Assembly (NCBI RefSeq): GCF_050271975.1
Contig: NZ_CP189850.1
Coordinates: 992,001 to 1,056,000, forward strand
Length of the DNA stretch: 64,000 bases
From: Litorimonas sp947503715
GTDB taxonomy: Bacteria > Pseudomonadota > Alphaproteobacteria > Caulobacterales > Maricaulaceae
Direction: 5' to 3'
Positions 8,953-17,197 of the stretch are shown one piece after another; the stretch's first letter is position 1, and each line of letters starts with the position of its first letter. The translations under genes were made by a program, and so were the position numbers. The notes under the pieces are model-generated. The model saw only the letters and a list, made by a program, of their open reading frames with translations, was not told the origin of the DNA and made no database searches.

Positions 8953-9297
8953 ATGTTGACGATCTGGCATAATCCCCGCTGTTCGAAATCCCGACAAACG
9001 CTGGCCCTCATAGAAGCGGCTGGCAAACCTGTCGAAATTCGTAAATATCTAGACGATGTGCCAACGGCAGCAGAGATCACGGGAATGCTGAACCAATTAG
9101 GTCTCGACGATCCTCGCGCGCTGATGCGGAGGGGCGAAGCGATATATAAAGAGCTGGGCTTAAAGGCCGTCAATGCGTCTGACGCCCTGCTCAAAGCCAT
9201 GTCCAAACATCCGAAATTGATCGAACGTCCCATTGTCAGTGATGGTGAGCGGGCCATCATTGGACGCCCGCCAGAGGCGGTGAAAACACTCCTCTAG
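8953..9297 (+). CDS. arsC: ArsC/Spx family thioredoxin-fold protein (arsenate reductase-like)
   Basis: A 114-residue glutaredoxin-dependent arsenate-reductase-family protein. The active-site cysteine sits in NPRCSKSRQTLALIE, and the C-terminal LIERPIVSDGERAIIGRPPEAVKTLL matches the family LxRPIV...GRP...L signature. The ATG at 8953 is preceded by AGAGGATC, while the upstream in-frame codon at 8905 would overlap the divergent pdxY start. There are no other arsenic genes nearby, so true arsenate reduction is not certain; YfgD- or YffB-like functions are alternatives. Confidence 0.9.
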   Translation: MLTIWHNPRCSKSRQTLALIEAAGKPVEIRKYLDDVPTAAEITGMLNQLGLDDPRALMRRGEAIYKELGLKAVNASDALLKAMSKHPKLIERPIVSDGERAIIGRPPEAVKTLL

Positions 9298-9420
9298 GGA
9301 AAATCTCACGAAAATCTCCCGCCTAAACGGGTTGTTAAGCAAAATCATTCACACCCCTATTAACCATGACGGGGCGAGTGCGTCCCGTGCCCAAATCTGG
9401 GTTTGCTTTCGGGGGACGAT

Positions 9421-10809
9421 ATGCGTCTGTATTCTGTTGCTGCTTCTGCTGCTTTGTCTGCGGTTTTACTGTCAGGGTGTTCTTTTATCACGGGTAAGCC
9501 GGGAAAATATGAAAATCCTTATGCCAAGCAGAAAGCGGCGCATCACGGTCAATATGGCTCACATAACGTGGCCAATCGCTGTCAGGTCTTTTCCCCGCGC
9601 CAACAAATCCCGCAAGGTTGCCGTCCGGAGCAAGTCACCCTCGCGACTGCGCCGCAAGGTCAGTACGGGGCGGGTCAATACCGCTCCACCAATGGTTTTC
9701 CGCAACAACCGCAATATGGCCAACCGCAATATGCGGATGGATCATATGGCACGGCAGTCGGGCAAGCGCACGGCCAGACGCAACATTATCAGACAGGGCC
9801 CAAGCTGAAAAAGCCAAAACTGCGCGGTTCACTGTCTCTCGGTGTCGAGAAAAGTGTCTCCGGCAACCTGCTTGATTATGGCGTCAGGGACGATCTCGAC
9901 CCGCGTAACGGATATAATCCTCAAGTTTATAATGAAGGCCGTGTTACGGGTTCTCAGGCCGAGGGCCAGATCGTCACGACCCGTTTTACTGCAAATGAAC
10001 TGGATGCCGCAAATATCTTTGCGCCAAATACATTTGAATCCAGCACACGCCCGACAGTTTCTTTTGATGATGTTTGGTCAACACCGGCCAGCCTGAAAGC
10101 CGGATTGGAATATGTCGCCGGTAAGAACACAACTGTTTTCGTGAATGGTGGATATACTCACGCAGAAGGTAATTCTGGCGATGGTGCGACTGTGACTGCA
10201 ACGCTGTATCAAGAAGACATTATACAGAATTACTCGCCGGTCCTCAATGCTGAGGGTGACCCTGTGCCGGGTGCATTTGTGCCAAGTGGCGGTCCGATCC
10301 GAAATGTAACTTTTATTCCTAATAATGAAATTGCGCGGTTCACTTATGATTTCTCCGACCTCAGACAATATGATGTCGAAATCGGTGCCCGCCATTACCT
10401 GAAGCCATTCGTACAGTCTGAAGGCTTCCGCACGGTCACGCCCTTTATCGGCGGTGCCGTCGGGGCGTCTCATGTCAGCGCGGTTGATGTTACGGTCGGA
10501 CAATCGCAAGCTTTTTATCAGCGCACATTTGAAGAAACGGGTGACGCTGAACATTTCTACACCGTTCCGACACCGGCAAATTCGACCCGCCTTTATGACT
10601 CACAATGGATTCCACAGGGTCAGTTAAATGTTGGGGCCGAATGGCAATTGACTCCGGGCTTCGCGCTCGCGGCGGAAACAGGTGTCCGGGTTCAGGGCGC
10701 GCGAGAATATGCAGATTTCACCAATGCGGCGGGGGAAACAATCTCCGGCGAAAAGGGCGATGCGAATATCTCCATCCCGTTCACATTGCGCGGATCGGTC
10801 AATTTTTAG
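9421..10809 (+). CDS. Outer-membrane beta-barrel lipoprotein, paralogue 1 of 3
   Basis: A 462-residue predicted lipoprotein. The ATG at 9421 has a GGGGGA site just upstream and yields a signal peptide with lipobox LSGC, the lipid-modified cysteine at residue 20. A Gln/Tyr/Gly-rich linker (to about residue 125) is followed by a region with alternating beta-strand character. The C-terminal half shares landmarks with the next two genes: LRQYDVEIGARHYL, TPFIGGAVGASHV, WIPQGQLNVGAEW, AAETGVRVQG and a final ISIPFTLRGSVNF ending in phenylalanine, typical of outer-membrane barrels. I do not recognise a named family. It is followed by its own hairpin terminator, so the three genes are probably separately transcribed. 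Confidence 0.85.
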   Translation: MRLYSVAASAALSAVLLSGCSFITGKPGKYENPYAKQKAAHHGQYGSHNVANRCQVFSPRQQIPQGCRPEQVTLATAPQGQYGAGQYRSTNGFPQQPQYGQPQYADGSYGTAVGQAHGQTQHYQTGPKLKKPKLRGSLSLGVEKSVSGNLLDYGVRDDLDPRNGYNPQVYNEGRVTGSQAEGQIVTTRFTANELDAANIFAPNTFESSTRPTVSFDDVWSTPASLKAGLEYVAGKNTTVFVNGGYTHAEGNSGDGATVTATLYQEDIIQNYSPVLNAEGDPVPGAFVPSGGPIRNVTFIPNNEIARFTYDFSDLRQYDVEIGARHYLKPFVQSEGFRTVTPFIGGAVGASHVSAVDVTVGQSQAFYQRTFEETGDAEHFYTVPTPANSTRLYDSQWIPQGQLNVGAEWQLTPGFALAAETGVRVQGAREYADFTNAAGETISGEKGDANISIPFTLRGSVNF

Positions 10810-10823
10810 GGTTTGGGTTCATT

Positions 10824-10848
10824 AACCAAGCAAAGACTTGGTTTTGTT
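10824..10848 (+). terminator. Intrinsic terminator after barrel lipoprotein 1
   Basis: A 7-bp perfect stem AACCAAG/CTTGGTT with a six-base loop is followed by TTTGTT. It lies 14 bases after the stop at 10809. Confidence 0.6.
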
Positions 10849-10941
10849 AAGGTTTTGTTTCCGGTTTGGGAACGGTTTTTTAAGCATCCTCTGTTTTAAG
10901 TTGAGACAAGAGGACGAAGGTTCAAAATGAAGGAGGCCGAC

Positions 10942-12312
10942 ATGAGGCTTGCAGCTTGCGCATTATCAGCGGTATTATTGTCGGGTTGTTCCTGGCTTGG
11001 AATGGGCGGACAGAAACACCATGCGGGCTACGGTGCGGCAAATGGCGCCTACGGTGCCGGATGTGGACCGACACAGGCCTATGGTCAACAAGGTTACGGT
11101 CAAGCCTATCAGGCACAGGGTTACGGCGCGGGATGCGCCACCGGGCAAGCGGGTTACGGCGGACATGCCGGTCATGGTCATGCAGGATACGGCCAAGCTG
11201 GATTTGGTCAGGCGGGTTACGGTCAACAGGCCGGGTATGGCGTTGATCCTTTTGCAGGCGTCGCAGGATATGGTCCGGCAGGCGCAGGTTACGGTCAAAA
11301 TGTCAGTGCGGGTCTTTCCGCACAGGGAATTGGCGGCGAGTTTGGCCCGGGCGCGATTAACTCAGGTTACGGCGCAGGTGTGACAACACTTGGTGCGGCT
11401 GCCCCTTACGGTGCCGCGGCCTACGGACAAAATGTTGTCGGAACACAGCTTTCCAATGGCCAATATATCAACGGTCAATATGTTCAAAATATTCAGGGCG
11501 CACCGATTTACGTGCCGCAGCCTTACGGTGTTGCAGCTTATGGTGGCCAAGCCGGTTACGGCGCGGCGCCTTGTGGTCCGGGCTCAGTCCCTTGTGGCAC
11601 GCAACTGCGCGGTGGGTCAGGTGCTATGCCCTTTGGCTTTGAAGTCTTTGGCGGTTCAGAATTTGATATTGACGGTGACCTTTTCGGTGGAAAAGAGGCT
11701 GGGCCGGCTGACGGAGGTGGCGGCGAAGCCGGTGCAATTGATGCCATCAGCTATTCTGACGCATTTGGAGACGGGTTCACAATCGGCGGCGGGACAAGCT
11801 ATGATATTTCCCGCAACACAACGCTCTTGGCGACTGCAGGATATTCAAAAAAAGAAGGACAGTCTGTTTCAACAGGATCCTTTACATCAGGTACATATGA
11901 TGCGGCGGGTACGTTCACACCGGATGTCGGCGCAACAGAGCGCACACTCAGCGGTGAGTTCAGCGATCTTGAGCAATACACGCTCGAAGCCGGTGTTCGT
12001 CAATATGTTGGCAACAGCTATGCGCTTCGTCCTTATGTCGGTGCGTCTGCAGGTTTTGCCTATAATGACGCGGTCACACTGACCCAGACATATGATGATA
12101 ATGGTGACCTCTTTAATGAGCAGCAATTCATCGATAGTGGATGGCGTCCAACGGCGGCAGGTGTCATCGGTGCGGAAATGGCTGTAGGTCCGCGTGCCGC
12201 GATTGGTGTCGAAACCGGCATTCGTTGGCGCGATAACCTGAAAGCGAATGACCCGGCAGCAGAAGACCGGATTTCCATTCCGGTCAGCCTCCGCGGACGG
12301 GTTGCTTTCTAA
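10942..12312 (+). CDS. Outer-membrane beta-barrel lipoprotein with Gly-Tyr-rich repeats, paralogue 2 of 3
   Basis: A 456-residue predicted lipoprotein. The start ATG at 10942 is chosen because AGGAGG lies six bases before it; an upstream ATG at 10927 has no such site. The lipobox is LLSGC, cysteine at about residue 16. Residues 25-220 are a low-complexity linker built of GYG, GYGQ(A/Q)G and GQY units, probably flexible or self-associating. The remaining part is the same barrel type as its neighbours: LEQYTLEAGVRQYVG, LRPYVGASAGF, WRPTAAGVIGAEM, GVETGIRWR and a terminal ISIPVSLRGRVAF. The much longer Gly-Tyr linker is the main difference within the trio. No named family recognised. Confidence 0.85.
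   Translation: MRLAACALSAVLLSGCSWLGMGGQKHHAGYGAANGAYGAGCGPTQAYGQQGYGQAYQAQGYGAGCATGQAGYGGHAGHGHAGYGQAGFGQAGYGQQAGYGVDPFAGVAGYGPAGAGYGQNVSAGLSAQGIGGEFGPGAINSGYGAGVTTLGAAAPYGAAAYGQNVVGTQLSNGQYINGQYVQNIQGAPIYVPQPYGVAAYGGQAGYGAAPCGPGSVPCGTQLRGGSGAMPFGFEVFGGSEFDIDGDLFGGKEAGPADGGGGEAGAIDAISYSDAFGDGFTIGGGTSYDISRNTTLLATAGYSKKEGQSVSTGSFTSGTYDAAGTFTPDVGATERTLSGEFSDLEQYTLEAGVRQYVGNSYALRPYVGASAGFAYNDAVTLTQTYDDNGDLFNEQQFIDSGWRPTAAGVIGAEMAVGPRAAIGVETGIRWRDNLKANDPAAEDRISIPVSLRGRVAF
11020..11560 (+). repeat. Imperfect short repeats coding for Gly-Tyr-Gln-rich linker
   Basis: Recurrent 9-15 base units around GGTTACGG(T/C)CAA and GGATA(C/T)GG are spread over about 540 bases in frame inside barrel lipoprotein 2. 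They encode GYGQ-like units. Such repeats can expand and contract, so length variation between strains would be expected. Confidence 0.7.
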
Positions 12313-12338
12313 GCAAATCCAAAGATAAAGTTTCAAAG

Positions 12339-12370
12339 CCCGGCCTTCGCGGTCGGGTTTTCTCGTTTTA
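12339..12370 (+). terminator. Intrinsic terminator after barrel lipoprotein 2
   Basis: A 7-bp stem CCCGGCC/GGTCGGG (one G-T pair) with loop TTCGC is followed by TTTTCTCGTTTT. It lies 26 bases after the stop at 12312. Confidence 0.8.
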
Positions 12371-12472
12371 GGGGAGTGTTTTCAAAAACTGGCCTCTGCT
12401 TTGCACCCTCATCCTGCAAGATACCGGAACAAATAGGCGATTGTGCCAATCCGGAACATACAGGATGATACT

Positions 12473-13315
12473 ATGCGTATTCTCATGCTCGGCGCCGCCG
12501 CCATCGCATTGTCGGGATGTTCTTTCCTCGGCCTCGGCGGAAAAAAAGACCACACAAATTATAATCCGCAAACCGGTTATTACGGCCAGCCTGCGGCGCA
12601 CACACCGGATAAACGCTGCCATTCCGGCAATTGTTTGGCCCGTTGGAACCTCGAAGGCGGCATTGGTCCGTCATTTGCGGCCGGGAATAATATCGTAACA
12701 GCCAGCCGCTCAAATAATTTGGAAGGTACGGAATTTGACTCAATCTCTTTTGGTGATGCTTATGATACGGGCGTCCGCGCCGAACTTGGCGGGTCTTATG
12801 CACTAGCGCCGAATACAAAGGTCAGCTTGCTGGGTCATTATGAGCAAGCCGATAGCGATGGTGTGCAGAACTTCGGCTCCATCAATGGCCGGGCCATTAC
12901 GGGCTCACTCAGCGACTATGAAGCCTTTGGTGCTGAAATCGGATTGCGTCAATATTTCCAACCTACAAATGGTATCATCCTCGACAGTGTGCGTCCTTAT
13001 GTAGAGGCTCGCGCAGGTGTGTCTCGCGTCGGTGACATCTCCGTCGATAATGCCCGCAATGGCGACCGCGATATTAACGGTGGCTCTTTCGGATTTTACG
13101 AAGATAGCTGGGTGCCAACTGGTGCCGCGCTCGTCGGCCTGGAAACGCCCGTCGCGCGTTACACAACAATTGGTTTGGAAACGGGTGTCCGTTTTCAGGG
13201 CGGATTAAAGTCGGATAACAGCCTGCTGGCGCCGGGAACGGCACTGGGCGGACTGAATAACAATCAGGGTCGTGTCACAATTCCAGTGACAATACGCGGA
13301 CGCTACCGCTTCTAA
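12473..13315 (+). CDS. Outer-membrane beta-barrel lipoprotein, paralogue 3 of 3
   Basis: A 280-residue predicted lipoprotein and the shortest of the trio. The ATG at 12473 gives a signal peptide with lipobox ALSGC (cysteine at about residue 16); an in-frame ATG at 12443 would add ten residues before it. The linker is only about 40 residues, then the shared barrel follows: YEAFGAEIGLRQYF, VRPYVEARAGVSRV, WVPTGAALVGLET, GLETGVRFQGG and the terminal VTIPVTIRGRYRF. Because it is nearly linker-free, it shows best where the common domain begins (near ARWNLEGGIGPSF). Function unknown. Confidence 0.85.
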   Translation: MRILMLGAAAIALSGCSFLGLGGKKDHTNYNPQTGYYGQPAAHTPDKRCHSGNCLARWNLEGGIGPSFAAGNNIVTASRSNNLEGTEFDSISFGDAYDTGVRAELGGSYALAPNTKVSLLGHYEQADSDGVQNFGSINGRAITGSLSDYEAFGAEIGLRQYFQPTNGIILDSVRPYVEARAGVSRVGDISVDNARNGDRDINGGSFGFYEDSWVPTGAALVGLETPVARYTTIGLETGVRFQGGLKSDNSLLAPGTALGGLNNNQGRVTIPVTIRGRYRF

Positions 13316-13341
13316 CCTACCCAGATAATGGGGGCTGACAA

Positions 13342-13388
13342 TGCCTGCCGAAACCGACCTTTTGAGGTCGTCTTTCGGTGGGCATTTT
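13342..13388 (+). terminator. Long hairpin terminator between convergent genes
   Basis: An outer stem TGCCTGCCGAAA/TTTCGGTGGGCA encloses an inner stem CGACCT/AGGTCG, followed by TTTTCA. It sits between barrel lipoprotein 3 and the convergent DUF885 gene and could end transcription from the left. Confidence 0.75.
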
Positions 13389-13397
13389 CAATTGGGG

Positions 13398-15257
13398 CTA
13401 AAGCGGCGGCGCATTGACCGGGTTGGCGCTTTCCGAAATTCGTTGCCGTTCGGAAAAAATAAAGCGATTAATCCGCTCTTCCAACATATCCAGTGGAATG
13501 CCCCCATTTTCCAGGACGGCATCGTGGAAGCGGCGAATGTCGAAATCCGAGCCTAATTCCGTTTTGGCTTTGTCGCGTAATTCCAGAATTTTCAGCTCGC
13601 CGATTTTATAGGCCAGCGCCTGTCCGGGCCATGAAATATAGCGCTCGACTTCCGTCTTGATATTATGCGGAGCGAGGGCGGAGTTCTCCAGGAAACACTG
13701 TTCTGCCTCCTCCCGCGTCCAGCCTTTCCAATGCAGACCCGTATCGACAACAAGGCGGCAAGCGCGCCACATCTCATAAGATAACTGCCCGAACCGCTCA
13801 TAAGGTGTCTCGTATATGCCCATCTCTCCGGCGAGTTTCTCGGCATAGAGTCCCCAACCCTCGCCAAAGGCATTGGGATAAAGGCTCTGGCGGAATTTCG
13901 GAAGGCCTTTGAGTTCCTGCCCAATCGCGATTTGCATATGGTGTCCCGGCACGCCCTCATGCGCGGTCAGGGCAGGGAGGTTATAAAGCGGGCGTTGCGG
14001 CAGGTTATAGGTGTTCACGACATAATTGCCGGCCTGTCCGCGATCCGGATTTCCGCCAAAATAACGGCCGGTGGTATAGGTCTTCTCGATCTCTTTCGGC
14101 ACGGGAATGACGCCGTAGGACAGGCGCGGCAGGGTCGCGAAATATTCCGGCATCTTCCCGTCCAGCTTCTTCGCCAAATAGCTCGCATGCATCAGCAGCT
14201 CTTTGCGCGTCGTTGCGTAAAATTGGGGATCGGTGCGCAGGAAATTCAGGAATTCCGTAAAGGTTCCGTCAAATTCCGTCTCCGCGATGATGCCGTCCAT
14301 CTCGGCCCGAATGCGCGCAACTTCGCGCAGGCCCAGTTCGTGAACCTCGTCCGGGGACATATCCAATGTCGTGAAATACCGTGTGAGGGCGCGGTAGTAT
14401 TCGCGTTCCGTCTCGCTATCGCCGAGGCCTGCCGTTTGACGTGCGGCGGTCGCATATTCATCACGCATAAATTTCGCCAGATCGCGATAGGCGGGAATGG
14501 CTGCGGATTCGAGGGCTGCTCTGCCCAATCCGCGCAGGCGGGCTTGATCGGCTTCAGCCATGTCTTCGGGGAAGGATTTGAACGGCGCGTAGAGCGGGTG
14601 GCTCTCCGGCGTACTTTCCGCCATGTCGTCGATCATCTCTTGGATGCCTGGCAAGATAATATCGCTGGCCGTAAATCCGTCGCGTATCCCGCGCCGCATA
14701 TTTTCCTGCGCCTGCCCGAAGAAACGCGGCAGGCGGGTCAGGCGGGACGCATAGGCTTCATAATCTTCAACCGTTTTGAAATCCGTCTGACGGACGACAA
14801 AAGAGAGTTCGTTGAAAAACCCGCTATCATTCATAAATGGAATGCGTGCTGCATCAAATGGCGCGAGGCGTTGACGCTGCGTGAGGACAAAGCCGAGCAG
14901 ATCATAATTCATCCGGTCCGCATCCGTCATCGGAACGGTCGACAGCGCGGCATGGCGGGAGAGGAAGCGGGTGCGACGTTCATCCGCCTCCGCCGCCGCT
15001 TCGGGTGAATTATCCGGCAGCAGGCGAAGGGCGGCTCTGTCGCCCTCCTGCCCGCGGCGGTAAATGTCGAATTCAAGTTCGGAGGCTTCAAAATCAGAGA
15101 TTAGCAGCGCCAGCGTGTCTTCCTTTGCACAGGCAGGTTGACCGTCCAATTCGATAACCGCCCCGCCCGGACAGACGGGCATGATGGAGATGTTGCTTTG
15201 CGCGAGTGCAGGTGTGGCCGTGCCCAAAAGCAATGCGAAAACTAGGGCTGGCTTCAT
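13398..15257 (-). CDS. DUF885 family secreted metallopeptidase-like protein
   Basis: A 619-residue exported protein with a signal peptide (about residues 1-19, ending ALAQS). The DUF885 family is related to zinc carboxypeptidases of the M32-like type. The metal motif appears in LTAHEGVPGHHMQIAIGQE near residue 445 (HE...H arrangement), followed by GEGWGLYAEKLAGEMG with a candidate third ligand, and the family tail YISWPGQALAYKIGELKI. It probably trims peptides in the periplasm. It overlaps the pterin dehydratase gene by four bases. The family assignment is strong; activity is inferred. Confidence 0.9.
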   Translation of the reverse strand: MKPALVFALLLGTATPALAQSNISIMPVCPGGAVIELDGQPACAKEDTLALLISDFEASELEFDIYRRGQEGDRAALRLLPDNSPEAAAEADERRTRFLSRHAALSTVPMTDADRMNYDLLGFVLTQRQRLAPFDAARIPFMNDSGFFNELSFVVRQTDFKTVEDYEAYASRLTRLPRFFGQAQENMRRGIRDGFTASDIILPGIQEMIDDMAESTPESHPLYAPFKSFPEDMAEADQARLRGLGRAALESAAIPAYRDLAKFMRDEYATAARQTAGLGDSETEREYYRALTRYFTTLDMSPDEVHELGLREVARIRAEMDGIIAETEFDGTFTEFLNFLRTDPQFYATTRKELLMHASYLAKKLDGKMPEYFATLPRLSYGVIPVPKEIEKTYTTGRYFGGNPDRGQAGNYVVNTYNLPQRPLYNLPALTAHEGVPGHHMQIAIGQELKGLPKFRQSLYPNAFGEGWGLYAEKLAGEMGIYETPYERFGQLSYEMWRACRLVVDTGLHWKGWTREEAEQCFLENSALAPHNIKTEVERYISWPGQALAYKIGELKILELRDKAKTELGSDFDIRRFHDAVLENGGIPLDMLEERINRFIFSERQRISESANPVNAPPL

Positions 15258-15526
15258 GACGTAGCCTTTTCCATGGCATTGGCCAGCGTAACATCTTTTT
15301 CCGTCACACCGCCCGCATCATGGGTCGTCAGGGTCACGTCGACACGGTTGTAAACATTATACCATTCGGGATGATGATCCATTTTTTCCGCGATAATCGC
15401 GATGCGCGTCATAAAACCAAAGGCTTCCGCAAAATCTTCGAATTGGAAAACTTTAGTGATGAAATCATCGCCGCCGGTCCAACCATCCAGCTCATTCGCA
15501 ACGTCTTTGGGGTCAAGTGTGTCCAT
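15254..15526 (-). CDS. phhB: 4a-hydroxytetrahydrobiopterin dehydratase (PCD/DCoH)
   Basis: A 90-residue pterin-4a-carbinolamine dehydratase, recycling the pterin cofactor of aromatic amino-acid hydroxylases. The active-site signature MDHHPEWYNVYNRVDVTL is intact, with the paired histidines. The start is set at the ATG at 15526; the longer frame begins at a TTG at 15541. No phenylalanine hydroxylase is present in the window, so its partner must be elsewhere or it serves molybdopterin-related chemistry as suggested for some family members. It is coupled to the downstream DUF885 gene by an ATGA overlap. Confidence 0.92.
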   Translation of the reverse strand: MDTLDPKDVANELDGWTGGDDFITKVFQFEDFAEAFGFMTRIAIIAEKMDHHPEWYNVYNRVDVTLTTHDAGGVTEKDVTLANAMEKATS

Positions 15527-15737
15527 GGGAGAATCCGTCAAAACTATGGGGCGTGTCTAAGCCCGAATTTGGCCATAATGCGGCCCTTCATTCGGGTATT
15601 TGCCATATTCCCGCCACATTTACACCTGCTTAATCATAATATGTGCTGTTGTGGGACAGATATCCGGCGTGGGCCGACCAAAAATGATCGTGATTTGGTC
15701 ATCGCCGCGCCCGCTTGTCCCGCCTATAGCGGGGCCC

Positions 15738-16079
15738 ATGACCCGACTCATCCAGATTCTCTCGATCCTCGCCACGCTTGTCGTGATTTACATGAGCCTG
15801 CGCCCCAGCTTTTCGACGGGTGGCACACCACATGTCGACAAGGTCCTGCATCTCTTCTCTTATGGTGTGCTCGCGGGACTGACGCGTCTCGGCTGGCCGC
15901 GCCTTTGGGGCGGGTGGGTCGTCGTTGGATTTATCAGTTTAGGAATCGTTTTAGAGTTCGCACAACATTTTATGGGGCTGGGACGGACGGGCTCGGTCGC
16001 CGACGCCATCGCCAATGCTCTTGGCGTGCTTCTGGCCGTCATCCTTTTTCATCTTATCCGAAAACGCCTTTTATCCTGA
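15738..16079 (+). CDS. VanZ-like family membrane protein
   Basis: A 113-residue protein with about four hydrophobic segments and the VanZ-like pattern: a first helix ending YMSLRPS, then HVDKVLHLFSYGVLAGLTR (family DKxxHxxxY motif) and LEFAQHFMGLGRTGSVADAIANALGVLLG-type ending (ExxQ...R..s..D...N..G). The function is unknown for most members outside teicoplanin resistance. The start at 15738 is chosen because the upstream frame (from 15600) lacks protein-like character. The next gene starts 13 bases downstream. Confidence 0.85.
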   Translation: MTRLIQILSILATLVVIYMSLRPSFSTGGTPHVDKVLHLFSYGVLAGLTRLGWPRLWGGWVVVGFISLGIVLEFAQHFMGLGRTGSVADAIANALGVLLAVILFHLIRKRLLS

Positions 16080-16092
16080 ACCGGAGTGTCCC

Positions 16093-17151
16093 ATGCGTCA
16101 GCTAAGCCCTATTTTGGCTCTCATCATAGCGGGGACGGCGACGTCGGCCTTTGCGGGTAATCCCGCCTTTCCCGAAGCCCTGCCGCCCGTCGCCAATCCC
16201 GGTGAATGTTACGCGCAGGTCCGTATTCCCGCGCAATATTCGACGGGGACGCAGACCGTCATCAAAAGCGAAGCACATGCGCGGTTAGAGGTGACTGAAC
16301 CCCAGCTTCAGGCGCGGCAGGAAACAATCATGACGAAGGAACCAAGTGTCCGCTATGAGGTCCGCCAACCGCGCTATACCACCCGTACGGAACAGATCGT
16401 CACGCGTCCTGCACATGACCGTCTCTCGGTCAGTGCGCCGCAATTTTCGACCGTGACGGAACGCCTGCAAACGGGTGCGCCGCATCTCGTCTGGAAACGT
16501 GGCAATCCTGCGGAGCTGCAACGGCAGGGTTATATCATTCGCTCGACGGCGGATGGGCGCTTGCGGGACAGCTCCGGCTATCGCGGTGGCAGTTACGCCA
16601 CGACGCAGCAGGGCGGCGACACATGCGGTCCGGGCTGCGAGATCTGGTGTCTCGTCGAAGAACCGGGCACCTCCGTCACAACGACTCGCCGCGTCATGAG
16701 CGCGCCGTCTCGCGTTATCCGCACGCCGATTCCCGCACAGACCCGCTCGATCACGAAGCAGGTGCTGGCGGATCCCGGCGGTGTGCGGGAAATCCTAGTC
16801 CCTGCGGAGTATACGAATGTAACGGTGGAAGATCTCGTCCGTCCGGCTGAAGCCTATGAAGTCAATGTCCCCGCCGAATATGGCGATGTTCAAACGCGAA
16901 ACCTGATTTCGCCGGAACGCTATGAATGGCGGCGGGTATTGTGTCAGCCCGGAACGGGACGCGTGTCGAATACGTCCGGTTATTCGAGTGGCAGCTATAC
17001 CAGCGGGCATTATTCCACCTCGTCAACACATAACGTTGATGTATCGACAGAGGTGATTTCTTCATCACAAGCAGATGCAACGACGGGCTATTACGGCACA
17101 GAAAACCACCCCGCCTATCAACGCCGTGCCCCGCACCGAAAGCGGAGATAA
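16093..17151 (+). CDS. Secreted protein with VPAEY-type beta repeats
   Basis: A 352-residue exported protein; the ATG at 16093 gives a clear signal peptide (cleavage after TSAFA near residue 22). The mature protein consists of repeating units of about 35-40 residues that alternate a (R/V)(I/V)PA(Q/E)Y motif with a T-x-x-x-x-I/V strand: YAQVRIPAQYSTGTQ, RYEVRQPRYTTRTEQIV, EILVPAEYTNVTVEDLV, YEVNVPAEYGDVQTRNLI. Between the two repeat blocks is a cysteine-rich stretch (DTCGPGCEIWC near residues 175-190), and the C-terminus is Ser/Thr/Tyr-rich. This suggests a cell-envelope or surface structure. I do not recognise a named family. Confidence 0.75.
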   Translation: MRQLSPILALIIAGTATSAFAGNPAFPEALPPVANPGECYAQVRIPAQYSTGTQTVIKSEAHARLEVTEPQLQARQETIMTKEPSVRYEVRQPRYTTRTEQIVTRPAHDRLSVSAPQFSTVTERLQTGAPHLVWKRGNPAELQRQGYIIRSTADGRLRDSSGYRGGSYATTQQGGDTCGPGCEIWCLVEEPGTSVTTTRRVMSAPSRVIRTPIPAQTRSITKQVLADPGGVREILVPAEYTNVTVEDLVRPAEAYEVNVPAEYGDVQTRNLISPERYEWRRVLCQPGTGRVSNTSGYSSGSYTSGHYSTSSTHNVDVSTEVISSSQADATTGYYGTENHPAYQRRAPHRKRR

Positions 17152-17164
17152 AACTATCTCTCTT

Positions 17165-17197
17165 CCGTCATTATCGGGACAAGCCCGGTAATGACGG
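17165..17197. repeat. REP-like palindrome / bidirectional terminator
   Basis: A 14-bp nearly perfect inverted repeat CCGTCATTATCGGG / CCCGGTAATGACGG (one G-T pair) with loop ACAAG. It begins 14 bases after the stop of the secreted repeat protein. The sequence type (CGTCAT..CCGGG) resembles the dispersed palindromes common in alphaproteobacterial intergenic regions and may stop transcription in both directions. Confidence 0.7.

Noticed and set aside
9318..9331. CCCG/CGGG mini-hairpin after the ArsC-like gene
   Set aside because: A 4-bp stem with a weak T-rich tail is too small to call a terminator.
10949..12082. Open frames in alternative registers within barrel lipoprotein 2
   Set aside because: Generated by the short repeats of the Gly-Tyr linker; only the annotated frame has a signal peptide and a barrel end.
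13932..15008. 358-codon plus-strand frame opposite the DUF885 gene
   Set aside because: It is antisense to a clearly recognised peptidase with intact motifs; its His/Arg/Gly-rich translation is a shadow of codon bias.
15320..16105. 261-codon plus-strand frame across the phhB-VanZ interval
   Set aside because: It is antisense to phhB and out of frame with the VanZ-like gene; no family pattern.
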